Source: Bacteroidales bacterium (lineage in GTDB: Bacteria > Bacteroidota > Bacteroidia > Bacteroidales > VadinHA17). Taken from it: a stretch of 47,104 nt of DNA. Below are positions 19,145-29,315 of this stretch, piece after piece. A program made the position numbers and the translations under genes. Every line of letters starts with the position of its first letter. Within the stretch, counting starts at the first letter, position 1. The stretch lies in assembly GCA_030596125.1 (NCBI GenBank), contig JAUVKT010000011.1, positions 1-47,104 on the forward strand. Reading direction: 5' to 3'. The notes beneath the pieces are model-generated. The model worked only from the letters and a program-made list of their open reading frames with translations. It made no database searches and was not told the DNA's origin.

Positions 19145-20515
19145 ATGATGAAAATTTTATTAGTCTTTGTTTTGTTTTTTCTGTTTGGTATTATGCATAA
19201 TGTTAATGCCCAGGAGAATCCTAAAATAGTAAAATCAGAATTTGTAATTGACAAGGATGGTGCCGGCCAGGCATGGGGACATGTAAGGAAAGGTGATAAA
19301 TATTATAAAATTGGAGGGGGACTTTATGTTGAGGCAATTAAACACTATGAACAGGCTGTCGGATTTAATACTGACAATGCAGCGTTGAATTATAAGCTGG
19401 GTGTAGCTAATCTCCTTGGAGGTGATCAGCAATCGGCGCTTCCATATTTTCTTAAATCACATATACTTGATTCGGATATTACTGATGATATTTTTTTATT
19501 AACCGGAAGGGCTTATCAGTACAGGGGAGATTACGGTAAGGCAATCGATTGTTATAATATTTATTCAAATGATGCTATTGAGAACGGGACCCTTGATATT
19601 GATGTGAGCAGATATATCAGGGAGTGTAACAATGCGATTGAGATGGCAGATGCCGGGCCGGAATTGGAGATTTGCAATCTGGGGAATTCAATTAACTCAT
19701 CCGAAGATGATTATTCACCGGTTATCTCAGGTGATGGAAAGCTATTGTATTTTACCTCTCGAAGGTGTTTATATGAAAAGGGAGAAAGAGTGAAGTTTGA
19801 TATGAAATGGGATGAGAATATTTTTGTTTCTGCTTTATCTGATAGTGGATGGGAGCAGGCAGGATCGGTGGCAAAGGTTAATTCCGAAGTCAATGAGGGC
19901 ATCCTTTATGTAAATAATGAGAATACTATTATGTTCATATATGCCGGTTGGACGGGTAATGGAGATATCTATTTTCTTACTTCAAAAAAAGATAAATGGA
20001 GTAAGCCTCTTCCTATGGAAAACGGGATAAACAGTGCAGGCAGGGAGACATCTTTGGCATTTACAAAAACCGGCGATGAAATATACTTTACAAGTGACAG
20101 GAAAAAGGGAAGTTTTGGAGGGCGTGATATCTATTGCATTAAGAGGATAAAGAAGAACAGGTGGACCAAACCATATAACCTTGGAATAAATATAAATTCC
20201 CCGAACAATGAAGAGGCGGTATGGGTCTCTGTAACTGGTGATACGCTTTGGTTTAGCTCAAATGGTCATGAAGGAATAGGAGGATATGATATTTTTATGA
20301 GTACAAGGGATGAGTCAGGGGAGTGGTCTAAACCGGAAAATATGGGTATTCCGGTTAATACACAGTGGGATGATTTGTTCTACCGGCCTTCGGCAACCGA
20401 TCATAAATTATCATATTTTTCTTCGAACCGACCTGGAGGGAGTGGCGGATTAGATATATATACTATCCGGATTGTAGCCTCAGATAGTACAAATTCATAT
20501 CCTCTCAGGCATTGA
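19145..20515 (+). CDS. secreted TPR / WD40-like (PD40) beta-propeller protein
   Basis: Signal peptide; TPR-like HYEQAVGFNTDNAALNYKLGVANLLGG; repeated PD40 blades (YFTSRR, IYFTSDRKKGSFGGRDIYCIKR, LWFSSNGHEGIGGYDIFMS, YFSSNRPGGSGGLDIY). Confidence 0.85.
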   Translation: MMKILLVFVLFFLFGIMHNVNAQENPKIVKSEFVIDKDGAGQAWGHVRKGDKYYKIGGGLYVEAIKHYEQAVGFNTDNAALNYKLGVANLLGGDQQSALPYFLKSHILDSDITDDIFLLTGRAYQYRGDYGKAIDCYNIYSNDAIENGTLDIDVSRYIRECNNAIEMADAGPELEICNLGNSINSSEDDYSPVISGDGKLLYFTSRRCLYEKGERVKFDMKWDENIFVSALSDSGWEQAGSVAKVNSEVNEGILYVNNENTIMFIYAGWTGNGDIYFLTSKKDKWSKPLPMENGINSAGRETSLAFTKTGDEIYFTSDRKKGSFGGRDIYCIKRIKKNRWTKPYNLGININSPNNEEAVWVSVTGDTLWFSSNGHEGIGGYDIFMSTRDESGEWSKPENMGIPVNTQWDDLFYRPSATDHKLSYFSSNRPGGSGGLDIYTIRIVASDSTNSYPLRH

Positions 20516-20611
20516 CCGGGAAGGCGGACAACGGAATTGATTATGATTTATCCATTATTAATTCAAATTTTATAAATTTGTAGATTACTAAATTTCTAAA
20601 TATCAAATTCA

Positions 20612-21712
20612 ATGAAGCATACAGCTTTTACTAAATTTCATGAAGACCTTGGTGCCAGATTGGTTCCTTTTGCCGGTTATATTATGCCAATAGAATATAC
20701 GGGGATTAATGAAGAACATATAACTGTACGCGAAAAAGTTGGTGTTTTTGATGTTTCTCACATGGGAGAATTCTGGGTTACCGGTCCTAAAGCATTTGAT
20801 TTTCTGCAGTATGTAACATCTAATGATGTTTCGGTACTGGTAGATGGGAAAATACAATACTCATGTTATCCTAATGGCAAAGGAGGCATTGTTGATGATT
20901 TGCTGGTTTACAGATTTAATGATGAAAAATATCTGCTGGTTGTAAATGCCTCAAATATTGAAAAAGACTGGAACTGGTGTGTTAAGCAGGCTGAAAAATT
21001 TGGGATGTCACCGGGTAACGGTCTTGAAAACGTCTCGGATTCTATTGCCCAGTTAGCTGTTCAGGGTCCGCTTGCTTTAAAAGCGATGCAGAAACTTACC
21101 TCTGAGAATGTTACAGATATGGAGTATTACACCTTTAAGGAGATTGAATTTGCCGGAATCAATGATCTGCTTTTTTCGACAACCGGATATACTGGTGCTG
21201 GTGGATGTGAGATTTATGTAAGAAATGAAGATGCCGAAAGACTTTGGCATGCTGTTTTTGAAGCAGGAGAAGAGTTTGGAATAAAGCCGATAGGTTTGGC
21301 TGCCAGAGATACACTTAGACTGGAAATGGGATATTGTCTTTATGGAAATGATATTGACGATACTACCTCTCCTATTGAGGCAGGTCTTGGCTGGATAACC
21401 AAATTTAATGATAATAAGAACTTCATCGACAAGGATATTCTTTCCAGGCATAAAGAGGAGGGAGTTGAACGTCGTCTGAAAGGTTTCGAGATGATTGATC
21501 GTGGAATTCCAAGGCACCATTATGAGGTTGTAAATGCCGGCGGAGAAATTATTGGCACAGTAACATCCGGCACAATGTCTCCTATGATGAAGAGGGGTAT
21601 CGGAATGGCTTATCTTGTAAAGGGGTACTGGAAAGAGGGTGCTGAGATATTTATCAGAGTACGTAACAAAGATCTTAAAGCTGAAGTTGTTAAATTGCCT
21701 ATCTATAAATAG
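20612..21712 (+). CDS. gcvT: glycine cleavage system aminomethyltransferase (T-protein)
   Basis: [73 protein letters not shown]. Confidence 0.96.
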   Translation: MKHTAFTKFHEDLGARLVPFAGYIMPIEYTGINEEHITVREKVGVFDVSHMGEFWVTGPKAFDFLQYVTSNDVSVLVDGKIQYSCYPNGKGGIVDDLLVYRFNDEKYLLVVNASNIEKDWNWCVKQAEKFGMSPGNGLENVSDSIAQLAVQGPLALKAMQKLTSENVTDMEYYTFKEIEFAGINDLLFSTTGYTGAGGCEIYVRNEDAERLWHAVFEAGEEFGIKPIGLAARDTLRLEMGYCLYGNDIDDTTSPIEAGLGWITKFNDNKNFIDKDILSRHKEEGVERRLKGFEMIDRGIPRHHYEVVNAGGEIIGTVTSGTMSPMMKRGIGMAYLVKGYWKEGAEIFIRVRNKDLKAEVVKLPIYK

Positions 21713-21737
21713 ACTACCTGCCATTCAATGGTAAACA

Positions 21738-22472
21738 GTGTTCTATATGGTTAAAAGAGATCTGGAAACCTGTCTTTCACCTGCTATGTCGGGTGTTCAT
21801 CTTAATAGTAATTCCATAGTGGTTGTTATTGATACGCTAAGGGCTACATCTGCAATTTGTAATGCTTTAGAAAACGGGGCTGTCAGCCTTAAACCCGTTG
21901 GAACAGTTGAGGAGGCTAAAAGACTGAAGGAGAAAGGCTTTCTGGTTGCTGCCGAGCGTGATGGATATGTTTTGGATTTTGCTGACTTTGGAAATTCTCC
22001 TTTCAATTTTACTCCTGAAAGAGTTAGGGGTAAAAGCATAGTTTACAGCACTACCAATGGTACACGTACAATTGAAATTGCTTCGGCAGGATATATGGTT
22101 GTGATTGGTTCGTTCCTGAACATTTCAGCTCTTGCAGACTGGCTGAAAGAGCAAGACAGAGATGTTTTGCTGCTTTGTGCCGGATGGAAGGATAAGATAA
22201 ATATTGAGGATTCCCTTTTTGCCGGGGCACTGGCCAGGCGATTGCTTGATAGCGACGTTTTTGAGACAAAGTGTGATTCTGTAAAGATCACTCTTGATAT
22301 GTGGAGCCTTGCAAAGGGTGATATCCTGGGTTATCTTGAGAAGGCTGCCCAGAGGAGCAGACTAAGGGAAAAAGGACTGGATGATTGTATCCCTTTTTGT
22401 CATACACCCGATTCGACCAGGGTTATACCAGTATATAATAATGGAATTATTACCAGATTAAAGGTTGTTTAG
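21738..22472 (+). CDS. 2-phosphosulfolactate phosphatase family protein (ComB-like)
   Basis: VVVIDTLRATSAICNALENGA, AAERDG, DFGNSPFNF, YSTTNGTRTI. Alternative ATG start at 21747. Confidence 0.88.
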   Translation: MFYMVKRDLETCLSPAMSGVHLNSNSIVVVIDTLRATSAICNALENGAVSLKPVGTVEEAKRLKEKGFLVAAERDGYVLDFADFGNSPFNFTPERVRGKSIVYSTTNGTRTIEIASAGYMVVIGSFLNISALADWLKEQDRDVLLLCAGWKDKINIEDSLFAGALARRLLDSDVFETKCDSVKITLDMWSLAKGDILGYLEKAAQRSRLREKGLDDCIPFCHTPDSTRVIPVYNNGIITRLKVV

Positions 22473-22566
22473 TAGCATAACAGGAAGTTAAAAATTTAAT
22501 GGTTTAATTTTATAGCTTTGTTAGATGATCTGAAATTATTGAACTAATTACTTAAAATTTGTATAT

Positions 22567-23637
22567 ATGAAGAAACATAATTTTTACGCCGGACCTTCGA
22601 TTCTTTCCCAATTTACAATTGATAATGTTATAGAAGGAGTCAGGGACTTTGCCGGTACCGGATTATCTGTGCTTGAAGTATCTCACAGGAGTAAAGAGTT
22701 TGTTGCTGTAAATGACCAGGCACAGGCACTCTTTAAAGAGTTGTTAGAAATTCCCGACGGCTATCATGTGCTTTTCCTGGGCGGTGGAGCAAGTTTGCAG
22801 TTTACAATGATTCCTATGAACCTGTTTAAAACCAAAGCTGCATATCTGAATACCGGTTCATGGGCATCAAAGGCCCTTAAAGAGGCTAAGATATATGGTG
22901 AAGTTGTTGAAGTAGCTTCATCAAAGGATGCCAACTTTAACTATATCCCAAGAGATTATTCTGTTCCTTCAGATGCAGACTATTTCCATATCACAACCAA
23001 TAATACGATTTACGGGACTGAAATTAAGAGCGATCTGGATGTTGGTATTCCACTGGTAGCGGATATGTCTTCAGATATTTTCAGCCGCCGTATTGATGTT
23101 TCAAAATACGCTATAATTTATGGTGGGGCACAAAAGAACCTTGCTCCTTCAGGAGTCGCTTTTGCTATTGTGAAGGAGGATATTCTGGGTAAGGTGGATC
23201 GTGCTATTCCTACAATGCTCGATTATAAAACACATATCGATAAGGAGTCTATGTTCAATACACCTCCTGTTCTTCCTATTTTTGCTGCATTTCAGACACT
23301 TAAGTGGCTTAAATCTAATGGGGGTATAGAGGCAATGAACAAAGTAAATGTTGAGAAAGCAGACATGCTCTACTCCGAAATAGAAAGAAACAAACTTTTT
23401 GTTCCTGCAGTTTCCAAAGACGAGGATCGTTCGATTATGAATATATGCTTTGTAATGACTGATGAATATCAGGAGCTGGAGCAGGATTTCAATAGTTTTG
23501 CATCATCAAAAGGGATGGTAGGTATTAAAGGCCACAGGTCGGTTGGTGGTTTCCGTGCTTCAACATATAACGCTTTACCTACGGAGAGTGTTGCTGCACT
23601 GATTGATGTAATGAAAGAATTTGAATCAAACCATTAA
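22567..23637 (+). CDS. serC: 3-phosphoserine/phosphohydroxythreonine transaminase
   Basis: [75 protein letters not shown]. Confidence 0.97.
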   Translation: MKKHNFYAGPSILSQFTIDNVIEGVRDFAGTGLSVLEVSHRSKEFVAVNDQAQALFKELLEIPDGYHVLFLGGGASLQFTMIPMNLFKTKAAYLNTGSWASKALKEAKIYGEVVEVASSKDANFNYIPRDYSVPSDADYFHITTNNTIYGTEIKSDLDVGIPLVADMSSDIFSRRIDVSKYAIIYGGAQKNLAPSGVAFAIVKEDILGKVDRAIPTMLDYKTHIDKESMFNTPPVLPIFAAFQTLKWLKSNGGIEAMNKVNVEKADMLYSEIERNKLFVPAVSKDEDRSIMNICFVMTDEYQELEQDFNSFASSKGMVGIKGHRSVGGFRASTYNALPTESVAALIDVMKEFESNH

Positions 23638-23648
23638 AATATTTAATT

Positions 23649-24569
23649 ATGAAAGTTCTGATTGCTACGGAAAAACCATTTGCACCAGTTGCAGTGGAAG
23701 GAATAAAGGGAGTAATAGATGGTGCCGGGTATGAGTTGGCTTTACTTGAGAAATATACGGATAAACAGGACCTACTGGATGCAGTTGCAGATGCTGATGC
23801 TATTATTGTAAGAAGCGATAAGATTACTGCTGAGGTTATTGAAGCTGCCAAAAATCTTAAAATTGTTGTACGGGCGGGAGCAGGTTACGACAATCTCGAC
23901 CTGGAGGCATGTAGTGCAAAGGATATTATTGCAATGAATACGCCGGGACAGAATTCAAATGCAGTTGCAGAACTTGCTCTGGGGATGATGGTATTTATGG
24001 CAAGGGGTGGCTTCAATGGTAAGCCGGGAACCGAATTGCGAAAAAAAAACCTTGGTATACATGCTTATGGCAATGTTGGCAGATATGTTGCTGCTATTGC
24101 AAAGGGCTTTGGAATGGATGTTTATGCCTTTGATCCTTTTGTAAGTAGTGACGCGATAGAGAAAGATGGTGTTATTCCTGTTGGCTCAGTTGAAGAGCTC
24201 TATTCAAAGTGTCAGTATGTTTCATTGCATATTCCGGCAACGGCAGAGACAAAGGGTTCTATTGGCTATAAGCTGCTATCCGGAATGCCTGCAAACGGTG
24301 GTCTGATAAACACAGCCCGTAAGGAGGTAATAAACGAGGAGGAATTGCTTAAAGTAATGGAAGACAGGGCGGATTTTGTTTATATTTCTGATATAGCTCC
24401 GGATTGTATTGACACTTTTAATGCCAGGTACGAAGGCAGATTTTTCTTTACTCCTAAAAAGATGGGAGCTCAGACTGCCGAGGCAAATATAAACTCAGGA
24501 TTAGCTGCTGTTAACCAGATAGTGGCATTCCTTGAGAAGGGTGACGAAACATTCAGAGTAAATAAATAA
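23649..24569 (+). CDS. serA: D-3-phosphoglycerate dehydrogenase / 2-hydroxyacid dehydrogenase
   Basis: VVRAGAGYDNLDL, MNTPGQNSNAVAELALGMM, GIHAYGNVGRYVAAIAKGFGMDVYAFDPF, INTARKEV; adjacent to serC. Confidence 0.9.
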   Translation: MKVLIATEKPFAPVAVEGIKGVIDGAGYELALLEKYTDKQDLLDAVADADAIIVRSDKITAEVIEAAKNLKIVVRAGAGYDNLDLEACSAKDIIAMNTPGQNSNAVAELALGMMVFMARGGFNGKPGTELRKKNLGIHAYGNVGRYVAAIAKGFGMDVYAFDPFVSSDAIEKDGVIPVGSVEELYSKCQYVSLHIPATAETKGSIGYKLLSGMPANGGLINTARKEVINEEELLKVMEDRADFVYISDIAPDCIDTFNARYEGRFFFTPKKMGAQTAEANINSGLAAVNQIVAFLEKGDETFRVNK

Positions 24570-24584
24570 CCGGTAAAATTTGTT

Positions 24585-25835
24585 ATGGCTATTATTAAAC
24601 CATTTAGAGCATTACGACCGCCAAAAGTGTATGCACAGGAAGTGGCATGCCTGCCATATGATGTAATGAATATTGAGGAAGCTAAAGAGATGGCTGCCGG
24701 CAAAGAGAGATCATTATTACATATTACAAGGTCTGAAATTGACCTTCCTGAAGGTATTGATGTACATAGTGAAGAGGTGTATAACAGATCTGTCACCAAT
24801 TTTGCTGCCTGGCAGGAAAAAGGATGGTTAAAACAGGATTCTGAACCTCATTACTATATTTATGCCCAGACAATGGGTGATCGTACACAATATGGTATAG
24901 TCGGAGCCGCTTCAGTTGATGATTACCTGAATGGTATTATCAGGAAGCATGAACTTACAAGACCTGATAAAGAGGAAGACCGTATGATCCATGTCAGGGT
25001 TAACAATGCCAATATTGAACCGGTATTCTTTACCTACCCCGCGGTCAGGGAAATAGATGATATAGTGGAGAGCATTGTAAAGAATGAAGAAGCTGAATAT
25101 GATTTTGTTGCTGAAGATGGTTTTGGTCATCACTTCTGGGTAGTAAGGGATGCTGAGGTTAATAAAAAATTAGAGGACCTGTTTCTTTCCAGAGTTCCCT
25201 ATACTTATGTTGCTGACGGACATCATAGAACAGCAGCGGCAGCTCTCGTAGGTAAAGAGAAGCGGCAGAAAAAACCGGAGTATACAGGTGATGAAGAGTT
25301 TAATTTTTTTCTTGCCGTCCATTTTCCTGATGACCAGTTACAGATAATAGACTATAACAGGGTTGTTAAGGATCTCAACGGAAACAGTCCCGATGAGTTT
25401 ATCGCTAAATTAAAAGAGAATTTTGATATGGTGGAGAAAGGCGCAGATATTTACAAGCCTGATTCACTTCATAATTTTTCTATGTATCTTGGGGGTAAAT
25501 GGTATAGCCTCACAGCCAAAGCTGATACTTATGATGATAATGATCCGATAGGCGTTCTGGATGTAACAATTCTTACAAGTTCAATTCTCTCACCGATACT
25601 CGATATACAGGATCTTAGAAGAGCAAAGAGGATAGAATTTGTAGGAGGTATAAGAGGCCTTGGCGAAATCAAAAGAAGAGTCGATAGTGGAGAAATGGAG
25701 GTAGCTTTCGCCCTTTACCCGGTTTCTATGCAACAATTGATAAATATTGCTGATTCAGGTAATATTATGCCACCTAAGACTACATGGTTTGAACCAAAAC
25801 TGCGTAGCGGACTGGCAATACACCTGCTTGATTGA
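24585..25835 (+). CDS. DUF1015 domain-containing protein
   Basis: IKPFRALRP, LPYDVMNIEEA, YVADGHHRTAAAALV, FFLAVHFPDDQLQIIDYNRVVKDL; family conserved beside serC/serA in Bacteroidota. Confidence 0.9.
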   Translation: MAIIKPFRALRPPKVYAQEVACLPYDVMNIEEAKEMAAGKERSLLHITRSEIDLPEGIDVHSEEVYNRSVTNFAAWQEKGWLKQDSEPHYYIYAQTMGDRTQYGIVGAASVDDYLNGIIRKHELTRPDKEEDRMIHVRVNNANIEPVFFTYPAVREIDDIVESIVKNEEAEYDFVAEDGFGHHFWVVRDAEVNKKLEDLFLSRVPYTYVADGHHRTAAAALVGKEKRQKKPEYTGDEEFNFFLAVHFPDDQLQIIDYNRVVKDLNGNSPDEFIAKLKENFDMVEKGADIYKPDSLHNFSMYLGGKWYSLTAKADTYDDNDPIGVLDVTILTSSILSPILDIQDLRRAKRIEFVGGIRGLGEIKRRVDSGEMEVAFALYPVSMQQLINIADSGNIMPPKTTWFEPKLRSGLAIHLLD

Positions 25836-25856
25836 ATATTTATTATAATCTTAAAT

Positions 25857-25885
25857 GCCCTTGGTAAATATCAGGGGCTTTTTTA
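25857..25885 (+). terminator. Intrinsic terminator after the DUF1015 gene
   Basis: GCCCTTG-gtaaatat-CAGGGGC stem (one G-T wobble) followed by a T run (ttttttattttt). Confidence 0.85.
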
Positions 25886-25908
25886 TTTTTATGAACTGAT
25901 TTACTGAA

Positions 25909-26589
25909 ATGAATATAGCTGAGAATATAAATAAAATAAAATCTGAGATTCCGGCTTCTGTAACACTGGTTGCTGTTTCAAAAACCAAACCTAATGCAGA
26001 TATTATGGAGGCATATAATAGCGGATTCAGTGTCTTTGGCGAGAACAGGGTTCAGGAACTGATTGATAAAAGACCTCAGCTGCCATCAGATATCAGCTGG
26101 CATATGATTGGACATCTGCAAACAAACAAAGTTAAATACATAGCAGGGTTTGTTGAAATGATTCATGCTGTCGACTCTTTGAAATTGGTGAATACAATTG
26201 ATAAAGAGGCTTCTAAGTATAACAGGGTAATAAATATTCTTCTCCAGTTCCATATTGCCAGAGAAGAGACAAAATATGGTTTTAATATTGAGGAGGTAAA
26301 TGAGATATTAAGCGATGAGCTTTTATGTAATCTCAAACATGTTAGAATATGTGGAGTAATGGGAATGGCTACTTTCACCGATGACACCTCACTAATCCGG
26401 TCTGAATTCAGATATTTAAAAGGTTGTTTTGATTCACTTAAAAACGGTATCTTTAATGATAAGAGCTATTTTACGGAGGTATCCATGGGGATGTCGGGTG
26501 ATTATTTAATAGCAATTGAGGAAGGAAGTACTATTATTAGAGTCGGAAGTTCTATATTTGGTGAAAGAAATTTTTGTGAGAAGAAGTGA
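25909..26589 (+). CDS. YggS family PLP-binding protein
   Basis: VTLVAVSKTKPNADIMEAYNSGFSVFGENRVQEL, WHMIGHLQTNKVKYI, MGMSGDYLIAIEEGSTIIRVGSSIFG. Confidence 0.95.
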   Translation: MNIAENINKIKSEIPASVTLVAVSKTKPNADIMEAYNSGFSVFGENRVQELIDKRPQLPSDISWHMIGHLQTNKVKYIAGFVEMIHAVDSLKLVNTIDKEASKYNRVINILLQFHIAREETKYGFNIEEVNEILSDELLCNLKHVRICGVMGMATFTDDTSLIRSEFRYLKGCFDSLKNGIFNDKSYFTEVSMGMSGDYLIAIEEGSTIIRVGSSIFGERNFCEKK

Positions 26590-26745
26590 CTGAAGTTAAA
26601 AGTGACTAAAGTTAAAAAACTGAGGCTAAGGCTGAGGCTGAGGACTGAAGACTGAGGACTGAAGACTGAGGACTGAAGACTGAAGACTGAGGACTGAAGA
26701 CTGAAGACTGAAGACTGAAGACTGAAGACTGAAGACTGCCGACTA
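26586..26745. repeat. Intergenic simple-repeat locus with a heptamer tandem array (RGACTGA)n
   Basis: 26642-26738 is 13 full copies plus a partial copy of (A/G)GACTGA, preceded by gtgactgaagttaaaagtgactaaagttaaaa and a (gctgag)-like stretch, and followed by CCGAC. Confidence 0.97.
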
Positions 26746-26764
26746 ATTTAGATAAATCATATAG

Positions 26765-27742
26765 ATGGTAAATTTAACAACAGAGTATCTTGGCTTAACA
26801 TTAAAAAGTCCGTTAATAGTAAGCAGCAGTGGGCTGACCGATAATATTGATAAACTTTTAATTGCTGAGGAGAGTGGGGCCGGTGCAGTAGTTCTCAAAT
26901 CACTGTTTGAGGAGGAGATAAATTATCATGCCGGATCATTATCAGAAACTGGTGATTATCCGGGTGCGGAAGATTATATATTACAGTACACTAAATCTCA
27001 CTCTCTTGATAACTACCTGAAGCTAATTGGTGAAGCCAAAAGCAAATTGTCGATTCCTGTTATACCAAGTATTAACTGTATATCATCTGATGACTGGGTG
27101 AATTTTGCAAGAAATATTGAGAATGCGGGCGCCGATGCACTGGAAATTAATCTGTTCTTTCTGCCGGTTGATAAAAAACTTTCATCTGTAAATGCAGAAA
27201 ATCTCTACTTTAATCTGGCAGAAAAGATAAAGGCTACGATAACAATTCCAATTGCTCTCAAGATAGGACCACGATTCACCAATCTGCTATATATGATCGA
27301 CCAGTTTTATGCAAGGGGGATAGATGGAGTAGTACTTTTTAACAGGTTCTATGAGCCGGATATCGATATAAATTCAGTACGTATTATTCCAGCCTCGGTA
27401 TTTAGTGCTCCGGAAGATAAACGTTATGTTCTGAGGTGGATTGCAATGGCAGATGCTGCTATCGGTAATATAAGCCTTGCAGCTTCCACCGGAGTTCATG
27501 ATGGAGGGGATGCAATAAAGTATCTTTTAGCAGGAGCTGATGCAGTACAGGTTTGTTCTATCCTTTATAAAAATGGAGTTGAGTTTATTAAAGATATGAC
27601 AGAATCTATTGAAAGATGGATGAGTGAGAAGGGATTTGATAATGTTTCAGATTTCAGGGGAAAACTGAATTACCATAACGTGAGCGAACCCGGGAAATAC
27701 GAAAGATCCCAGTTTATGAAGTATTTTTCATCTTACGATTAA
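26765..27742 (+). CDS. dihydroorotate dehydrogenase-like protein
   Basis: TEYLGLTLKSPLIVSSSGLT, GAGAVVLKSLFEEEI, IPVIPSINC, IALKIGPRFTN, GVVLFNRFYEPDID, ASTGVHDGGDAIKYLLAGADAVQVCS: DHODH-like TIM barrel. Confidence 0.9.
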   Translation: MVNLTTEYLGLTLKSPLIVSSSGLTDNIDKLLIAEESGAGAVVLKSLFEEEINYHAGSLSETGDYPGAEDYILQYTKSHSLDNYLKLIGEAKSKLSIPVIPSINCISSDDWVNFARNIENAGADALEINLFFLPVDKKLSSVNAENLYFNLAEKIKATITIPIALKIGPRFTNLLYMIDQFYARGIDGVVLFNRFYEPDIDINSVRIIPASVFSAPEDKRYVLRWIAMADAAIGNISLAASTGVHDGGDAIKYLLAGADAVQVCSILYKNGVEFIKDMTESIERWMSEKGFDNVSDFRGKLNYHNVSEPGKYERSQFMKYFSSYD

Positions 27743-27883
27743 TACATTATAGTTGTCATTACAACTTATTTTATTCTCTTTCGTTATACAAGATAGAAAA
27801 GATCACTTAGAGATAGGTTTTTGATAAATAAAAATTATGTGCTAAATTAGTCCGAAAATAGACCGAATATAAAACTAGCAATC

Positions 27884-28804
27884 ATGAAAAACAGACCATT
27901 TTCGAAATTAGTTTTTGTAATTGTAATAGCTATTGTTGGTGCTTTTACTCTTAATAGCTGTGGATCAAAGGGTAAGCAGGAGGCGGCGGCACCTTCACTG
28001 GAAATTACAGAAATTGATGAATCAGTTCTACAGGATGTTAAAACGGCTGAAAGAATTTTTTATTCACTTCCGTCTCCACTTGAATCAGCAATGCTTATTA
28101 AATCAGCTGGTGCCAGGTTTGATGCTGATTTTCTTAATTCAACTGACGCAGTGTCACGTTACTCAACCAATAGGGATATGGCTCTGAACCTGGGCATATA
28201 CACTTGTGACCTGAGTTTCTCCAGCCTTTATGATCAGACCCAATTGGTTATAGAATACATGTCGGCTGCTAAGAAAATGGCTGACGGACTGGGGATACTG
28301 GATGCAATTAATGAAGAAACAATAAACAGGCTTGAGGAGAATGTTAATAACCGCGAAGTTATTATGGATATTGTTTCAGAAACCTTCCTTAATTCAAATT
28401 CATATCTGGAAGAAAATGAGCAGCCGGCAATAGCGTCTATTGTGCTTGTTGGAGCATGGGTTGAAGGCCTTTATATTGCTACACAACTTGTTGATGCTGA
28501 AGAGTTCGATAGTAATAAACTCGTTGGCAGGATTATTGATCAGAAATTATCTGTTGGAATTATGTTAAAACTTCTGGAAGATAATAATGATCATCCCGCA
28601 GTAGGTCCGATGATTGACCAGATGAATGAACTAAAAGCGGTATTTGACAAAATTAAGATCTCTACTACAAAGATTACGCCTGAGATTGATGAGGAGACAA
28701 ATACAACTGTTCTACGGTCTGAAGTTACTACAGATCTGACATTTGAAGTATTTGTTGAACTTGGAGAAAAAGTAGCAGAGATCAGAAATTCTTATGTAAA
28801 TTAA
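27884..28804 (+). CDS. putative lipoprotein of unknown function
   Basis: N-terminal hydrophobic stretch ending LNSCGSKGK (lipobox-like). No family recognised. Confidence 0.7.
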   Translation: MKNRPFSKLVFVIVIAIVGAFTLNSCGSKGKQEAAAPSLEITEIDESVLQDVKTAERIFYSLPSPLESAMLIKSAGARFDADFLNSTDAVSRYSTNRDMALNLGIYTCDLSFSSLYDQTQLVIEYMSAAKKMADGLGILDAINEETINRLEENVNNREVIMDIVSETFLNSNSYLEENEQPAIASIVLVGAWVEGLYIATQLVDAEEFDSNKLVGRIIDQKLSVGIMLKLLEDNNDHPAVGPMIDQMNELKAVFDKIKISTTKITPEIDEETNTTVLRSEVTTDLTFEVFVELGEKVAEIRNSYVN

Positions 28805-28810
28805 GGAATT

Positions 28811-29257
28811 ATGAAACGATTATTTAATACTACGATTTTTTTATCTTTAATGCTTTTTGTCTTCACTTCATTTGAGGCAAATGCACAATGTAAAGGTTTT
28901 GCAAAGAAAGTTTGCAAGGCGAAACTGGAATCTTTCATGCATGATGGGAACTATCATGCTGCGATTCTGACAGAGGGGGAGGAAGCTGAACTTTATAAAA
29001 CCTTTTATTCCGGTCAGGAATACAGGATGGCTATATGTGGTACGGATAATCTTCCGCCTATTGAGTTTAAGATAATGGATGCTAATAGAAATATCCTGTA
29101 TTCAAATAAGGATCATGATTACAGCAATACCTGGGATTTTTCACTGGAGTCGAGCCAGCAACTTAAACTGGTAATAACTGTTACAACGTTTGAGCAGGCA
29201 TCGGAAGCTCCTGCCAGCGGATGTGTGTCAATTATGTTCGGTTTTAAGATAGATTAG
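28811..29257 (+). CDS. small secreted protein of unknown function
   Basis: Signal peptide MKRLFNTTIFLSLMLFVFTSFEANAQC; directly follows the preceding lipoprotein gene. Confidence 0.7.
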   Translation: MKRLFNTTIFLSLMLFVFTSFEANAQCKGFAKKVCKAKLESFMHDGNYHAAILTEGEEAELYKTFYSGQEYRMAICGTDNLPPIEFKIMDANRNILYSNKDHDYSNTWDFSLESSQQLKLVITVTTFEQASEAPASGCVSIMFGFKID

Positions 29258-29279
29258 TTTTACCTGCAATAAGTTTCAC

Positions 29280-29315
29280 GAGGGTACTTCAATCAGGTAC
29301 CCTCTCTTTTTATTT
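29280..29315. terminator. Intrinsic terminator hairpin between convergent genes, spanning the uvrA stop codon
   Basis: GAGGGTAC-TTCAATCAG-GTACCCTC (29280-29304), 8-bp perfect stem, then TCTTTTTATTTT. The uvrA stop (29293-29295) lies in the loop. Confidence 0.85.

Noticed and set aside
21077-21724. 215-aa antisense ORF opposite gcvT
   Set aside because: Fully covered by gcvT with strong motifs on the other strand; no recognisable domain.
26642-26738. CRISPR array
   Set aside because: The repeat is a contiguous 7-nt tandem array with no spacers, and no cas genes are present in the window.
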